64,000 nt of DNA from Candidatus Rhodobacter oscarellae (GTDB lineage Bacteria; Pseudomonadota; Alphaproteobacteria; Rhodobacterales; Rhodobacteraceae), in contig NZ_LFTY01000002.1 of assembly GCF_001078595.1 (NCBI RefSeq), positions 2,351,773 to 2,415,772 on the forward strand, given 5' to 3'. Shown piece after piece: positions 44,514 to 53,964 of this stretch. The notes beneath the pieces are model-generated. The model saw only the letters and a list, made by a program, of their open reading frames with translations, made no database searches and had not been told where the DNA came from. The position numbers and the translations under genes were made by a program. How positions within the stretch are numbered: the stretch's first letter is position 1; each line of letters opens with the position of its first letter.

Positions 44514-46205
44514 TCAGCCAGTCAGCCACCCGGGAAGCGACGCGGGCGCGCACGCCGTCTGCGCCGCGGCGACGCAATCGGACAGGCCCCCAAAGCGCAC
44601 CGCCCGCCCGCTGAGCCCGGGGGCGTAATGCGCATATTTCCCCGAATTCGTCATGACGGTCCGTGTGCTTGTGGGAAAGATGGGCTCGACGATAGAGCAC
44701 CAGCACAGATCGCGGTAGAACTGCACGCCAGCGCCGCGAAGCTGCGCGATCAGCCCCTCCGCCTCGGCGCTTACAAAGATCTCGCGACCCAGGGTGATGA
44801 TCACCTCGACATCCGGGTGCTTTTGCTTGCCCGCCATCAGGGAGGCGACCGCGCGGGTCTCCTCCAGCGAGAAATGCGGGCTGCCCAGCGCGATTAGGTC
44901 CACCGCTTCCGGGCCAGCGTTCAACTCTCGCCATGCGGCGACAAGATCGGCCCGGGTCACGGTCGCACGCGCGGCGTTCTCGGCAAGGGGCAGACCCGCC
45001 TCGGGCGTGACACCGGCGACATGCAGCAAGGGCGCGGCGGAAGTTGTCCCGAAGGCCGCACAAAGCGCGCGCAGGTCGTCGCGGCTTGGCAAGGCCGCCT
45101 CCAGACCGGTCAAGAGCGGCACGCAATCGGGCGCCAACCCGCCCGCGATCCAGCCGATCAGCGGCCAGACGGCATCGTCGTGGCCATCGGGTAGCTCCAC
45201 GTCAATCCGCATCTGCGGGCGCCGGTTCTCGGCTAGGTAGACGCCGGTCCGCGCCGCCCGCCCCGTCAGAGCGATAAAGAGGTCCAGGTAGTCCGGGTGC
45301 TTCGCCGTGCGCGCGCCCAGAACACTATTGGCAAAGATCACGGCGTTGGATTCCGACCAGCCGATCTCTTCGCCCAGCCGCGGCGCATCGCCCGACAGAT
45401 ACGGCGCGCAGGTGAAGGTCGACCGCGCGCCCATGCGCACGTAGGCATCCGCCAGCCGGCTGGCCGCCCGCCCGAAATTGGGCGGCAGGTCATGCTGCTC
45501 CCAATCCTCGCGGTCGACAGAGATCGCATTGATCGTGGTCGGGATCGCGACCTGTGCCCCCATCTCGGCCATGGTCTCGGCAAAGATGAGGTTGGCCTCA
45601 TGGGCGTAGATACAGCCGTCGATATGCCCCCGCGTGACGTCGATCAGCTCCTTGGCGCCCTGCGCCGCCGCCATCGCCGAGATCACCTGCATCGCCAGCG
45701 CGGCGGGCTCGCCATGGCCGCCGTTCAGCATCGCCCTATCGGTGTCCGAAAGGGCAAGATCGTCTTGCGTGATCCGGTGCAGATCAATGGCAATCTCGCC
45801 CGCCACCAGCCTTGCCCCCTGCAGGTGGGCCTCGTTCTGGGCCGAGAGCGCGTCGTAGTCCCGCGCGCCCAGCCGAACGATGCCCACCGTCCGGTCGAAC
45901 ATGGCCCCGGCAATGAGCGCGCCAAGGGTCAGCACCTCTTCGTCGTCGCGGAACACCAACGCCGCCGGTGCCATACCGTTCAACGCCAGTTGCAACAAAA
46001 CGCCGCTGCCCGAGCAGGACCCGCGGCTGGTCGGCATCATGACGATCCGACCGGCAAGCGATTGCCCATGCAGGTGATGATGCGCGTCGATCACCGTCCC
46101 CGAGCTGGGATCAACGCCGCCCCAAAAGCTGAGGCCCTCGTCGCAGCGAACGATCTGCGCTTTGACATCCGCGGGGACGATCAAGAGGGCGGAGCGCCGA
46201 TCCAT
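44514..46205 (-). CDS. Aconitase X (bacterial single-chain type)
   Basis: 563 residues combining the small swivel domain at the N-terminus (DEGLSFWGGVDPSSGTVIDA, SLAGRIVMMPTSRGSCSGSG, residues about 20-75) with the large aconitase-X domain (LSDTDRAMLNGGHGEPAALA, GHIDGCIYAHEANLIFAE, NSVLGARTAKHPDYLDLFIA, LGSPHFSLEETRAVASLM). Archaea carry the two parts as separate genes; bacterial fused members characterised so far are cis-3-hydroxy-L-proline dehydratases with an Fe-S centre. That function is likely but not certain; no proline-racemase or transporter gene adjoins it. Convergent with dgoA, separated by 99 bp. Confidence 0.87.
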   Translation of the reverse strand: MDRRSALLIVPADVKAQIVRCDEGLSFWGGVDPSSGTVIDAHHHLHGQSLAGRIVMMPTSRGSCSGSGVLLQLALNGMAPAALVFRDDEEVLTLGALIAGAMFDRTVGIVRLGARDYDALSAQNEAHLQGARLVAGEIAIDLHRITQDDLALSDTDRAMLNGGHGEPAALAMQVISAMAAAQGAKELIDVTRGHIDGCIYAHEANLIFAETMAEMGAQVAIPTTINAISVDREDWEQHDLPPNFGRAASRLADAYVRMGARSTFTCAPYLSGDAPRLGEEIGWSESNAVIFANSVLGARTAKHPDYLDLFIALTGRAARTGVYLAENRRPQMRIDVELPDGHDDAVWPLIGWIAGGLAPDCVPLLTGLEAALPSRDDLRALCAAFGTTSAAPLLHVAGVTPEAGLPLAENAARATVTRADLVAAWRELNAGPEAVDLIALGSPHFSLEETRAVASLMAGKQKHPDVEVIITLGREIFVSAEAEGLIAQLRGAGVQFYRDLCWCSIVEPIFPTSTRTVMTNSGKYAHYAPGLSGRAVRFGGLSDCVAAAQTACAPASLPGWLTG

Positions 46206-46604
46206 TCAGCGGGTGCCCGCCCGGGCGGCCGTGTGACCACCGCGACCGAGAGACCGCGCCGCCCGCCGACCGGAGGGGATGATTAGCTTGCTTGATCTCA
46301 TCTGCGCCGTTTTGGTTCGAGAATTATCGACCCGCATGCTACCGGGTGTTTTCGCCGGGGCAAGTCGAACCACGATCCGACGGATCTCTGCCGCGGCCAA
46401 ATCCCAGTGAATCTTGACCCCTCGCCCACGCGCGCGCCCCTAAAGTCGCAACTGATGGCCCGGGAAGAAATTCGCTAAAATTTGCCGCAAAAAGAGCTTC
46501 ATGGACACGCCAAAAGGCAACCCGCGGCCCCGCTGATGTTCAACTTTTATAAAGAGCCCATTGGTAGCGTGTCGCAGAATTCGTATTTCGCATGGGTAAA
46601 TGGT
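46206..46604. other. About 400-bp upstream region of the chemoreceptor gene
   Basis: Divergent promoter space for aconitase X and the chemoreceptor. A 64-codon minus-strand frame at 46206-46400 has no recognisable features. In-frame codons upstream of 46605 could extend the chemoreceptor. Confidence 0.4.
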
Positions 46605-48686
46605 ATGAAACTGAAGCAGCAGATCACACTCTTGGCCGCCATCCCGATCGCGGGTCTGGTCGCGGTCAGTTCATATCTTTGCGTCTACCAACTTGTTGGG
46701 TTTCTGGCCGCGAACGAGACGCGCCGACATATCGCAGAGATCGAGATTCTGTCCGAACTGGTGCATATGCTTCAAGTGGAACGCGGGCAATCCGCCGGAT
46801 TTGTCTCGTCAGAGGGGCGAAACTTCGCGGACACCCTGCCAAGGATGCGGGCCAATGTTGATGACGTTGTGCTGCGGGTCCCCGAAATCGCCAGCGAACT
46901 CAACGGCGAATTGGCCGAGCTTGGGCAACTTCGGGACCAGATTAATGCGCTGACCATCTCGGTGGCCGACATGGTACCCGTCTATACCGACCTGATCACC
47001 CATGCGTTGGACATCAGCGAGGAACTTTTGGTCTCGCAAAAGGACCCGCATGTAGTGCGCCTTGGCGCCGGTCTATTGGCCCTCGCAGAGGCGAAAGAAG
47101 CCGCCGGTCGAGAGCGCGCGGTTGGGGCCGCAGGATTTGGAACCGGTCAGTTCAACATGCAGCAATTCCGCACGTTTGTGGGGTTCGGTTCCGTCGAACA
47201 CGGCCTGCTCAGCACAGCGGAAAAGGAGTTTCACGGGCTCATAGAAGGCATTGATTTCAAACGCGACTTGGAATCCAGCGGCCTTGGGGAGTTCCGCGAT
47301 ATTGTTTACGCAGCCGGGCCCGGTGGCGCAATTTCGGGAGTGACCGCAGCAGAATGGTTCGCGCGTTCGACCGCTTGGATCGAAAACCTGCGCCGCGACG
47401 AGCTTAAGGCCGAGGAAGCCGTCCATAAGATCGGGAATGGGCTGGCGATTTGGCGGACTTTCCTGCTGGCCATGGCGATCCTTGTCTCCGCCGTCGCGAT
47501 CGGCAGCACCATCTTTGTCGCACGGTTCGTGATGGCGTCCTTTGACCGCAGTATCTCGGCCTTCGCACGCGCGTTGGAGCGCATCGGCAATGGTGACTTT
47601 GAGAATCGCCAAAAAACCAAGGACGAGATCACCGAGTTCGGGCGCCTCTTCATCGCGCTCGACCGAACCAAGGACGACCTGCGCGACGCCAGCGAGAGCA
47701 TCGAACGCAGCAAGCAAGAATCGACGGACGCGCAACGCAACCGGGCTGAGGTCATCGAGCGGCTTGGCACCGCCCTAGAGAAGCTGTCTATCGGCGACCT
47801 TACCTGCGCCATCGGGAATGAATTCCCGCCCGAATTTGAAAGCCTGCGCACCAGCTTCAACCAAGCGGTCAAGCAACTTGCCTCTGCATTGGGCATCGTC
47901 GGCAATTCGATCAATACGCTGAATTCCTCAAGCGATCAGCTTAACGACGCGAATGACCAATTGTCTCAACGCACGACCTCTCAGGCGGCCGCCTTGGAAG
48001 AAACCACCGCCGCGCTCAGCCAGCTCTCTGAGATGGTGGTGAAATCCGCCGAGGCCGCGGGCGAGGCCAGCGACATCACCGCAAGATTGCGCGAGGACGC
48101 CGCCGAGGGCGGGCGCCGCGTGCAAGAAGTCGTCGTCGCGATGCAGCAGATCGATGAAAGCGCCAAGAAGATGACCGCCGTTGTCGGCATGATCGAAGAC
48201 ATCGCCTTCCAGACCAACCTGCTGGCGCTGAACGCCGGGGTCGAGGCCGCGCGCGCGGGCGAATATGGCAAGGGTTTCGCGGTTGTTGCCAACGAAGTGC
48301 GGGCGCTTTCTGTACGCGCAACAGAAGCCACCAATGAGATCTCGGGGTTGATCGACCAATCGACGCAGATCACCGTATCCGGCGTCACCATGGTGGAGCG
48401 CGCGGGCGAGGCCTTTGATGCGGTAAGCTCTGGGATTGAGAACTCTAACGTTGCTGTGCAGAAGATCGCCGAGGACGCGGGCGACCAATCGCAAAACATC
48501 GAAGAGATCAAGGACTCGATGCTTGAGCTCGACCAGGTCACGCAGCACAACGCCACCATGGTTGAAGACAGCATGAGCTTTAGCGCAACACTTGGCGAGC
48601 AAACCGACGCGCTGGGCAAGCTTATCGCGCAGTTCACCCTGGACGCCAGCAAAGCGGACGCGCCAGCGCAGCGCAGTGCGGCATAA
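46605..48686 (+). CDS. Methyl-accepting chemotaxis protein with NIT-type sensor domain
   Basis: From ATG 46605, 693 residues: membrane segment 1 at about 8-28 (ITLLAAIPIAGLVAVSSYLC), a periplasmic all-helical sensor of about 250 residues starting with ELVHMLQVERGQSAGFVSS, typical of the nitrate/nitrite-sensing NIT family, membrane segment 2 at about 282-305, a HAMP domain, and the signalling coiled coil. The hairpin tip IAFQTNLLALNAGVEAARAGEYGKGFAVVANEVRALS-type motif (near residue 533) is intact. Upstream in-frame starts at 46536 (ATG) and 46482 (TTG) are possible. No che genes lie nearby, so it is an orphan receptor. Confidence 0.9.
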   Translation: MKLKQQITLLAAIPIAGLVAVSSYLCVYQLVGFLAANETRRHIAEIEILSELVHMLQVERGQSAGFVSSEGRNFADTLPRMRANVDDVVLRVPEIASELNGELAELGQLRDQINALTISVADMVPVYTDLITHALDISEELLVSQKDPHVVRLGAGLLALAEAKEAAGRERAVGAAGFGTGQFNMQQFRTFVGFGSVEHGLLSTAEKEFHGLIEGIDFKRDLESSGLGEFRDIVYAAGPGGAISGVTAAEWFARSTAWIENLRRDELKAEEAVHKIGNGLAIWRTFLLAMAILVSAVAIGSTIFVARFVMASFDRSISAFARALERIGNGDFENRQKTKDEITEFGRLFIALDRTKDDLRDASESIERSKQESTDAQRNRAEVIERLGTALEKLSIGDLTCAIGNEFPPEFESLRTSFNQAVKQLASALGIVGNSINTLNSSSDQLNDANDQLSQRTTSQAAALEETTAALSQLSEMVVKSAEAAGEASDITARLREDAAEGGRRVQEVVVAMQQIDESAKKMTAVVGMIEDIAFQTNLLALNAGVEAARAGEYGKGFAVVANEVRALSVRATEATNEISGLIDQSTQITVSGVTMVERAGEAFDAVSSGIENSNVAVQKIAEDAGDQSQNIEEIKDSMLELDQVTQHNATMVEDSMSFSATLGEQTDALGKLIAQFTLDASKADAPAQRSAA

Positions 48687-48798
48687 CGCGACGATCAATT
48701 TGCATCGCGGCCCCCGTCAGAACGCCCAGGTAGATCTCCCGCAGACCTGGCGATGCGCGGGGGCTGACCTTCCGAACGATCTGAACTAGGCTGCGCCC

Positions 48799-49464
48799 AT
48801 GTGTGGACGCTTTGCCATCACCTTGCCCAGCGACGCGATGGCCCGGCTTTTTGAGGCACAGCCCGCAAATGACTTGCCGGCGGTGCCAAACTTCAACGTC
48901 TGCCCAACCACGCAGGTGCACGCGATCACAGCCGGTGAGACCGGCCGCAGGCTGGGCGCGATGCGATGGGGTTTCATACCGCACTGGTACAGGACCCCCA
49001 GCGACGGGCCGCTTTTGATCAATGCCCGCGCGGAGACCATCGCCGAGAAGCCCGCCTTTCGCGCGGCCTGCCGCGAGCGGCGCTGCTTGATCCCGGCATC
49101 GGGGTTCTATGAATGGACCAAGGATGCCGATGGCAAGCGCCTGCCCTGGTACATCCGTTCCAGCGACAAGGCCCCGCTGGTCTTTGCTGGCATCTGGCAG
49201 GACTGGAGCCAGGAGGACGCGACGATGGCGACCTGTGCCATCGTGACCACATCCGCGCGGGGACCCGTCCGTGAGGTTCATCACCGCATGCCCGTAACGC
49301 TGAGGCCGAAGGATTGGGGGCTTTGGCTTGGCGAGGCGGGCAAAGGCGCCGCGATCTTAATGCAAGATCCGCCTTCGGAGTTTGAATTCCACCGCGTGGA
49401 CCCGCGGGTCAATTCGAACCGCGCCTCTGGACCGGAACTTACCGAACCGCTCGCGCATTCGTGA
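48799..49464 (+). CDS. SOS response-associated peptidase (SRAP; YedK/HMCES)
   Basis: 221 residues. Cys2 immediately after the initiator Met (MCGRFAI) is the residue that forms the covalent DNA-protein crosslink with abasic sites in single-stranded DNA. Other family motifs: NVCPTTQVHAI, MRWGFIPHWYR, INARAETIAEKPAF, RRCLIPASGFYEW and HHRMPV with the catalytic His. It protects abasic sites at replication forks. Its last four bases overlap an alternative start of the next frame. No LexA-type site was identified upstream. Confidence 0.94.
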   Translation: MCGRFAITLPSDAMARLFEAQPANDLPAVPNFNVCPTTQVHAITAGETGRRLGAMRWGFIPHWYRTPSDGPLLINARAETIAEKPAFRAACRERRCLIPASGFYEWTKDADGKRLPWYIRSSDKAPLVFAGIWQDWSQEDATMATCAIVTTSARGPVREVHHRMPVTLRPKDWGLWLGEAGKGAAILMQDPPSEFEFHRVDPRVNSNRASGPELTEPLAHS

Positions 49465-49547
49465 GCGCCCGTGCGCAAGCGTGCATTGCCCAATCCTGCC
49501 CTCGACTTGACACTGCAAAGCGGTCGCAGCCGCATTGGAGTCGCCGA

Positions 49548-50042
49548 ATGAGGAAGTCTCGCAAGCCGCAAAAGGGCTCTAAGAAGGGTAAGGCGCAAGC
49601 GCCCAGAACCGACGCGCAAAGGCAAATGGACCGCCGCGGCGTCCTGCGTCTGGCCCGCAATGGCGCCATCGCCGCGGCGGTGCTCGGCGGGGGCGGCATT
49701 ATAGGCGCGCGTTCCGTGATGGCGACGATTGCAGAGCATGATCTGACCCGCGTTGGACAGGGCAAACCGAGCGTTGTGCAGATCCATGACCCGGGATGCG
49801 CCACCTGCAATGCGCTACGGCGGGAGGCCCGTCGCGCGCTTTCCGGCTTTGAAGAATGTGCGATGGTCTACCTCGTCGCCAATATCAAAACCGAGAAGGG
49901 CCAGGTATTTGCCGCGCGTTACAACGTGCCCCATGTGACGCTGCTGGTGTTCAACGCGGACGGGGAACTGGTCGAGACCCTGCGCGGGATGCGGCGGCGC
50001 GCTGAGTTGCGCGCGATCCTTGCGGCGCATCTGCCTGGGTAG
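49548..50042 (+). CDS. Membrane- or TAT-anchored thioredoxin-fold protein
   Basis: 164 residues from ATG 49548. A basic N-terminal part rich in Lys/Arg (about 40 residues) is followed by a hydrophobic segment (GAIAAAVLGGGGIIGA), then a thioredoxin fold with a CxxC centre in IHDPGCATCNALRR, and the cis-Pro loop NVPHVTLLVFNADGELVE. The N-terminus may be a signal anchor (DRRGVLRLARNG precedes it). A periplasmic disulfide or reductase role is inferred. The longer frame from 49461 has no resemblance upstream of this ATG. Confidence 0.78.
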   Translation: MRKSRKPQKGSKKGKAQAPRTDAQRQMDRRGVLRLARNGAIAAAVLGGGGIIGARSVMATIAEHDLTRVGQGKPSVVQIHDPGCATCNALRREARRALSGFEECAMVYLVANIKTEKGQVFAARYNVPHVTLLVFNADGELVETLRGMRRRAELRAILAAHLPG

Positions 50043-50345
50043 TTGGCGCCGTTGAGGCATGTCCCCGCGCGCGCCACCCGGCGTTCCCCGAAAAAAAAGG
50101 CCGCTTGCGCGGCCTGTCCAGTCAGGGAGGAAATCGTTAAGCTCTTGTTTTTCGGTTCACCGGAACACGTGAACCAGCTTAGATATACTATAGCCTCAAA
50201 TTGCGGCGAGACTATGGCAACGTGCAGCAATCCGACGAATACACGCCTAAGGGGTTGAGATTGTTCCCAATTCGGGGACAATTTCCCGCCTTGATTGCAC
50301 ATATCCGCCCTAATGTCCGTCCTGATTGTGGTGTTTCTGCAACAC
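50043..50345. other. 303-bp convergent gap
   Basis: Holds the terminator at 50091-50115. Otherwise nothing identifiable. Confidence 0.5.
50091..50115 (-). terminator. Intrinsic terminator for the minus strand
   Basis: On the minus strand AGGCCGC and GCGGCCT (50115-50109 and 50104-50098) form a 7-bp stem with a 4-base loop, followed by a run of eight T (50098-50091). It would end transcription of the enolase-superfamily gene at 50346. Confidence 0.8.
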
Positions 50346-51581
50346 TCAATCTCCGGTTTGCGTCGGGGCACCGCCTTCAAAAACGTTCCCGGACTGGTAG
50401 TCACAGGGGGCTTCTTGCATCTGAAGATGCAGCCCGTCGCCGGTATAGGGATTGGCCCGCGCCAGCGCTTCGTCCACCTCGATGCCAAGCCCAGGCGCGG
50501 TCGGCGCGGGGATATAGCCGTTCTCGACCGCGATGGAGCCCTTGATCAGGTCGCGATGGAAGTCGGTCTCGATAGTCTCGGCGATCAGCAGGTTCGGGAT
50601 CGACACGCCCAGATGCACATTCGCGGCCCATTCCACCGGCCCGGCATAGAGATGCGGCGCCATCTGCGCGTTAAAGCTCTCGGCCATCGCGGCAAGCTTG
50701 CGCATCTCCCAGATCCCGCCCGCGCGACCCAAGGCAGGCTGCAAGATATCGGCCCCGCCGGTGCGCAGCAGCGCCGCGAACTCGGCCCGCGTGGTCATCC
50801 GCTCGCCGGTGGCGAGCGGGATGTGGACCGCCTGCGCCACGCGCTGGAACTCCAAAAGGTTGTCGGGTGGGATTGGCTCTTCGTACCACAAGGGCTGGTA
50901 GGGCTCGATCGCCTTGCCCAGCCGGATCGCGCCCGCGGTGTTGAACTGGCCATGGGTGCCGAACAGCAGGTCCGCCCGCGTGCCCACCGCCGCGCGGATC
51001 GCCTTGCAGAACGCCACCGAGGTCTCGATGTCGCTCATCGCCGGATGGTGCCCGCCGCGGATCGTGTAGGGCCCGGCGGGGTCGAATTTCACGCCCGTAT
51101 AGCCCTGCTCGACCAGCGCCAGGGCGCTTTCGGCGGCCATCTCGGGCGAGACCCAGAACTCTGGCAGCTTGTGATGCGCCAAGGGGTACAGGTAGGAATA
51201 GGCCCGCACGCGGTCATTCATCTTGCCGCCCAGCAGCGCCCAGACGGGGCGCTCGCGGTGCTTGCCCAGGATGTCCCAGCAGGCGATCTCTAGCCCCGAG
51301 AACGCGCCCATCACCGTAAGGTCCGGCCGCTGGGTGAAGCCCGCGGAATAGGCGCGGCGGAACATCAGCTCGATATTCTCGGGGTGCTCGCCGGCCATGT
51401 GCCGCTCGAAGACGTCCGTGATCACCGCGCGCATCGCGTCCGGCCCCACCGAGGCGGCATAGCACTCCCCCCAGCCGGTGATCCCGGTATCGGTGGTGAC
51501 CTTGACCAGGATCCAATAGCGCCCGCCCCAGCCTGGTGGCGGCGGCGCGGTGACGATGATGTCGAGATCGGCGAGCTTCAT
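50346..51581 (-). CDS. Enolase-superfamily protein with atypical metal-site motif
   Basis: 411 residues from ATG 51581. MR_MLE fold: WGECYAASVGPDAMRAVI at the N-terminus, AFSGLEIACWDILGK, VKFDPAGPYT where KxK is expected, YEEPIPPDN (Glu ligand), ATGERMTTRAEF (Glu ligand), QPALGRAGGI and MAPHLYAGPVEWAANVHLG. The strand that normally gives the first metal ligand (Asp, two residues before His) reads LLFGTHGQF, so Gly stands in the Asp position. It belongs with galactonate/mannonate dehydratase-like proteins; substrate unknown. Not in an operon with the 33-44 kb island. Confidence 0.82.
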   Translation of the reverse strand: MKLADLDIIVTAPPPPGWGGRYWILVKVTTDTGITGWGECYAASVGPDAMRAVITDVFERHMAGEHPENIELMFRRAYSAGFTQRPDLTVMGAFSGLEIACWDILGKHRERPVWALLGGKMNDRVRAYSYLYPLAHHKLPEFWVSPEMAAESALALVEQGYTGVKFDPAGPYTIRGGHHPAMSDIETSVAFCKAIRAAVGTRADLLFGTHGQFNTAGAIRLGKAIEPYQPLWYEEPIPPDNLLEFQRVAQAVHIPLATGERMTTRAEFAALLRTGGADILQPALGRAGGIWEMRKLAAMAESFNAQMAPHLYAGPVEWAANVHLGVSIPNLLIAETIETDFHRDLIKGSIAVENGYIPAPTAPGLGIEVDEALARANPYTGDGLHLQMQEAPCDYQSGNVFEGGAPTQTGD

Positions 51582-51669
51582 GGCGGTCTCTGCGTTGGGT
51601 TTCGTCGAACCGAGCAAAGCACCGTTCGAGACAGGGGTCTAGGCCAATGCGCGACGGCCAAGGTCGCGC

Positions 51670-51900
51670 CTAGCCCTCGCGCGGCGGCCTCAGCCAATCC
51701 ACCGCGCCCATGGCACCGGCAAAGGCCGCGGCCTCGTCGCCGTAGCCCTCGCCCAGATTCAGGATGCGCCAGCCCGTGGCGTCCTCTGGGTCCCTGCGGC
51801 ACTCGGCCCAGGACCAGGCGCCGTCCTCGTGCTTGCGGATATCGACACAGCGCAGCCCGCCGTCATCCTCGTAGGAGTTCATCACGACCGGCTTTTTCAC
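51670..51900 (-). CDS. Small hypothetical protein coupled to ribE
   Basis: 76 residues from GTG 51900, one base after the ribE stop, with GGGAG and GAG just upstream in the ribE tail, so translation is probably coupled. ATG 51882 is the alternative start. Sequence features: YEDDGGLRCVDIRKHEDGAW, SWAECRRDPED, GDEAAAFAGAMGAVDWL; acidic, no membrane segment, no named domain. Conserved small proteins of this kind accompany riboflavin genes in relatives as far as I recall; the function is unknown. Confidence 0.65.
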   Translation of the reverse strand: MKKPVVMNSYEDDGGLRCVDIRKHEDGAWSWAECRRDPEDATGWRILNLGEGYGDEAAAFAGAMGAVDWLRPPREG

Positions 51901-51901
51901 C

Positions 51902-52507
51902 TCAGCGCTCCCAGTCCCGCAGGCGGGCGACATAGCGCGCCATGGTGTCAATCTCGAGGTTGATCGCGTCGCCCGCGGCGACGCCGCCCCATGTGGTCAC
52001 AGCCTGAGTGTGGGGGATGAAGTTCACGCCGAAATCGCGCCCCTCAACCTCGTTCACCGTCAGCGAGGTGCCGTTCAGCGCCACCGAGCCCTTGGGCGCA
52101 ATGAAGCGCGCCAGCTCCTGCGGCGCGCGGAACATCACGCGGGTCGAGTCCCCCTCGGGCGTCACGCTGAGCACCTCGGCCACGCCGTCCACATGGCCCG
52201 ACACGATATGCCCGCCCAGCTCGTCGCCCACCTTCAGCGCGCGCTCTAGGTTCACCCGCTTGCCGGCGGCCCAGCCATTGCGGCCGATGTTGGTCTTGCT
52301 GACGCTCTCGGCGCTGATCTCGACATCGAACCAGGGCCTCGGGTCCTCGCCCAGGGCGATCACCGTCAGGCAGACCCCATCGCAGGCGATCGAGGCGCCG
52401 ATATCGATCCCGTCCACGTCGTAGGCCGTCGCGATCCGCGCGCGCAGGTCGCCACGCTGCTCGATCTCTAAAATCTCGCCAATATCGGTTACAATGCCTG
52501 TGAACAT
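51902..52507 (-). CDS. ribE: Riboflavin synthase alpha subunit
   Basis: Dismutates two 6,7-dimethyl-8-ribityllumazines to riboflavin. 201 residues from ATG 52507: it starts MFTGIVTDIGEI and has two lumazine-binding repeats; first with SIACDGVCLTVIAL, second with GSVALNGTSLTVNEVE, and GGHIVSGHVDGVAEV between them. The open frame runs further upstream, but MFTGIV is invariant as the start. Separated from ribD by 6.3 kb of capsule genes. Confidence 0.95.
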   Translation of the reverse strand: MFTGIVTDIGEILEIEQRGDLRARIATAYDVDGIDIGASIACDGVCLTVIALGEDPRPWFDVEISAESVSKTNIGRNGWAAGKRVNLERALKVGDELGGHIVSGHVDGVAEVLSVTPEGDSTRVMFRAPQELARFIAPKGSVALNGTSLTVNEVEGRDFGVNFIPHTQAVTTWGGVAAGDAINLEIDTMARYVARLRDWER

Positions 52508-52650
52508 AGGGGGCGCCTCCTTTCCCGCAGGCCTAGCGCCGCCACGCGCCGAGGGCAAGGCCATGCGATCTTTCCGCTTTGGTCATAAATTTGCCCTAAA
52601 GGGTAAACATGCTAATCTCTGGACAAAGCCGCCGGGCATAGATCGGGCGG

Positions 52651-53952
52651 ATGGGGTTTGAGCACATGGTAACCGGTAAAGACCGGACATTTCTGTTCCT
52701 GCAGGGCCCGCATGGGCCGTTCTTTCGGCGTCTGGCCAAGATGCTGGGGGCCGCTGGCGCGCGCGCTCTGCGCGTGGGCTTCAACGCCGGCGACGCGGCG
52801 TTCTGGAGCGACAAGGCCAGCTACATTCCCTTCCAAGACACCATCGACACCTGGGCAGAGCGCTTTCGCCAGATCGTCGCGGAAAACGGCGTCTCTGATA
52901 TCGTGCTTTACGGCGACACCCGCCGCATCCATGCCGAGGCCGTCGCCGTGGCCAAGGAGCTGGGCCTGACCATTCATGTCTTTGAAGAGGGCTATCTGCG
53001 CCCCTATTGGGTCACCTACGAGCGCGGCGGCTCGAACGGCAACTCCGCGCTTATGGATCTCACCGTGCCGGGCATGCAGCGCACGCTGGCGAACGCCGAA
53101 CTGGACATCCCCGAGGCGCCGGCGCATTGGGGCGACATGCGCCAGCACGTGTTCTACGGCGCGCTCTATCACGGCCATGTGCTGCTGGCGAACCGCGCCT
53201 ATCGCAACTTTGCCCCGCATCGTGCGCTGACCGTCACGCAGGAATTCCGGCTTTACCTGCGGCGGCTCGTGCTGATGCCGATGATCTGGGCGGATCGCGT
53301 GATCGCCACCCAGCGGATCAAGTTTGGCGGCTTCCCCTATCACCTGGCGCTGTTGCAGTTGGAGCATGACTCAAGCTTCCAGATGCACTCGCCTTTCGAG
53401 ACGATGGTGGACTTCCTGGAACTGGTGATCAAAGGCTTCGCCGAGGGCGCGCCGACGCATCACCATTTTGTCTTCAAGGCGCATCCCCTAGAGGACGGCC
53501 GCGTGAATTTGCGGGGCGAGATCAATCGCTTGGCCGCCGAACATGGCGTTGCGGACCGGGTGCACTACGTGCGCGGCGGCAAGCTGGCACAGCTCTTGGA
53601 CCACGCCCGCAGCGCCGTGACCGTTAACTCAACCGCCGCTCAGCAGGTGCTGTGGCGCGGTCAGCCGCTGAAGGTCTTCGGCGAGGCGGTCTTCGCCAAG
53701 CCCGAATTCGTCTCCACCCAGCGCCTACCAGAGTTCTTTGCCCGCCCCGCCCGGCCCGACAGCCGGGCTTATCGCGACTACCGGCACTTCCTTCTGGAGA
53801 CATCGCAGATCGCGGGCGGGTATTATTCGGCGCGCGGGCGCCGACAGCTTCTGCGGCAGGTGGTGGATATGATGCTCGCGCCTGAGGATCCTTACGAGGC
53901 GCTGGCCAAGGGAACAGCGGCGCCCAGACAGCAGTTAAGGGTTGTGAAGTAG
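52651..53952 (+). CDS. kpsS: Capsule polysaccharide export protein KpsS-like (beta-Kdo transferase)
   Basis: 433 residues (or 428 from ATG 52666). Family motifs: FLQGPHGPFFRRLAKML at the start, DIVLYGDTRRIHAEAVAVAK, HVFEEGYLRPYWVTYERGG, FKAHPLEDGRVNLRGEI and TVNSTAAQQVLWRGQPLKVFG, the pyrophosphorylase-like region of KpsS. KpsS adds the first beta-Kdo to the phosphatidylglycerol anchor of group 2 capsules. It heads the kps segment, followed by the four-palindrome repeat and IS630, then the export lipoprotein and kpsC on the same strand. Confidence 0.92.
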   Translation: MGFEHMVTGKDRTFLFLQGPHGPFFRRLAKMLGAAGARALRVGFNAGDAAFWSDKASYIPFQDTIDTWAERFRQIVAENGVSDIVLYGDTRRIHAEAVAVAKELGLTIHVFEEGYLRPYWVTYERGGSNGNSALMDLTVPGMQRTLANAELDIPEAPAHWGDMRQHVFYGALYHGHVLLANRAYRNFAPHRALTVTQEFRLYLRRLVLMPMIWADRVIATQRIKFGGFPYHLALLQLEHDSSFQMHSPFETMVDFLELVIKGFAEGAPTHHHFVFKAHPLEDGRVNLRGEINRLAAEHGVADRVHYVRGGKLAQLLDHARSAVTVNSTAAQQVLWRGQPLKVFGEAVFAKPEFVSTQRLPEFFARPARPDSRAYRDYRHFLLETSQIAGGYYSARGRRQLLRQVVDMMLAPEDPYEALAKGTAAPRQQLRVVK

Positions 53953-53964
53953 CCGCTCGGTTTG

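Noticed and set aside
46206-46400. 64-codon minus-strand frame upstream of aconitase X
   Set aside because: Arg/Ala-rich, no start signal, no similarity.
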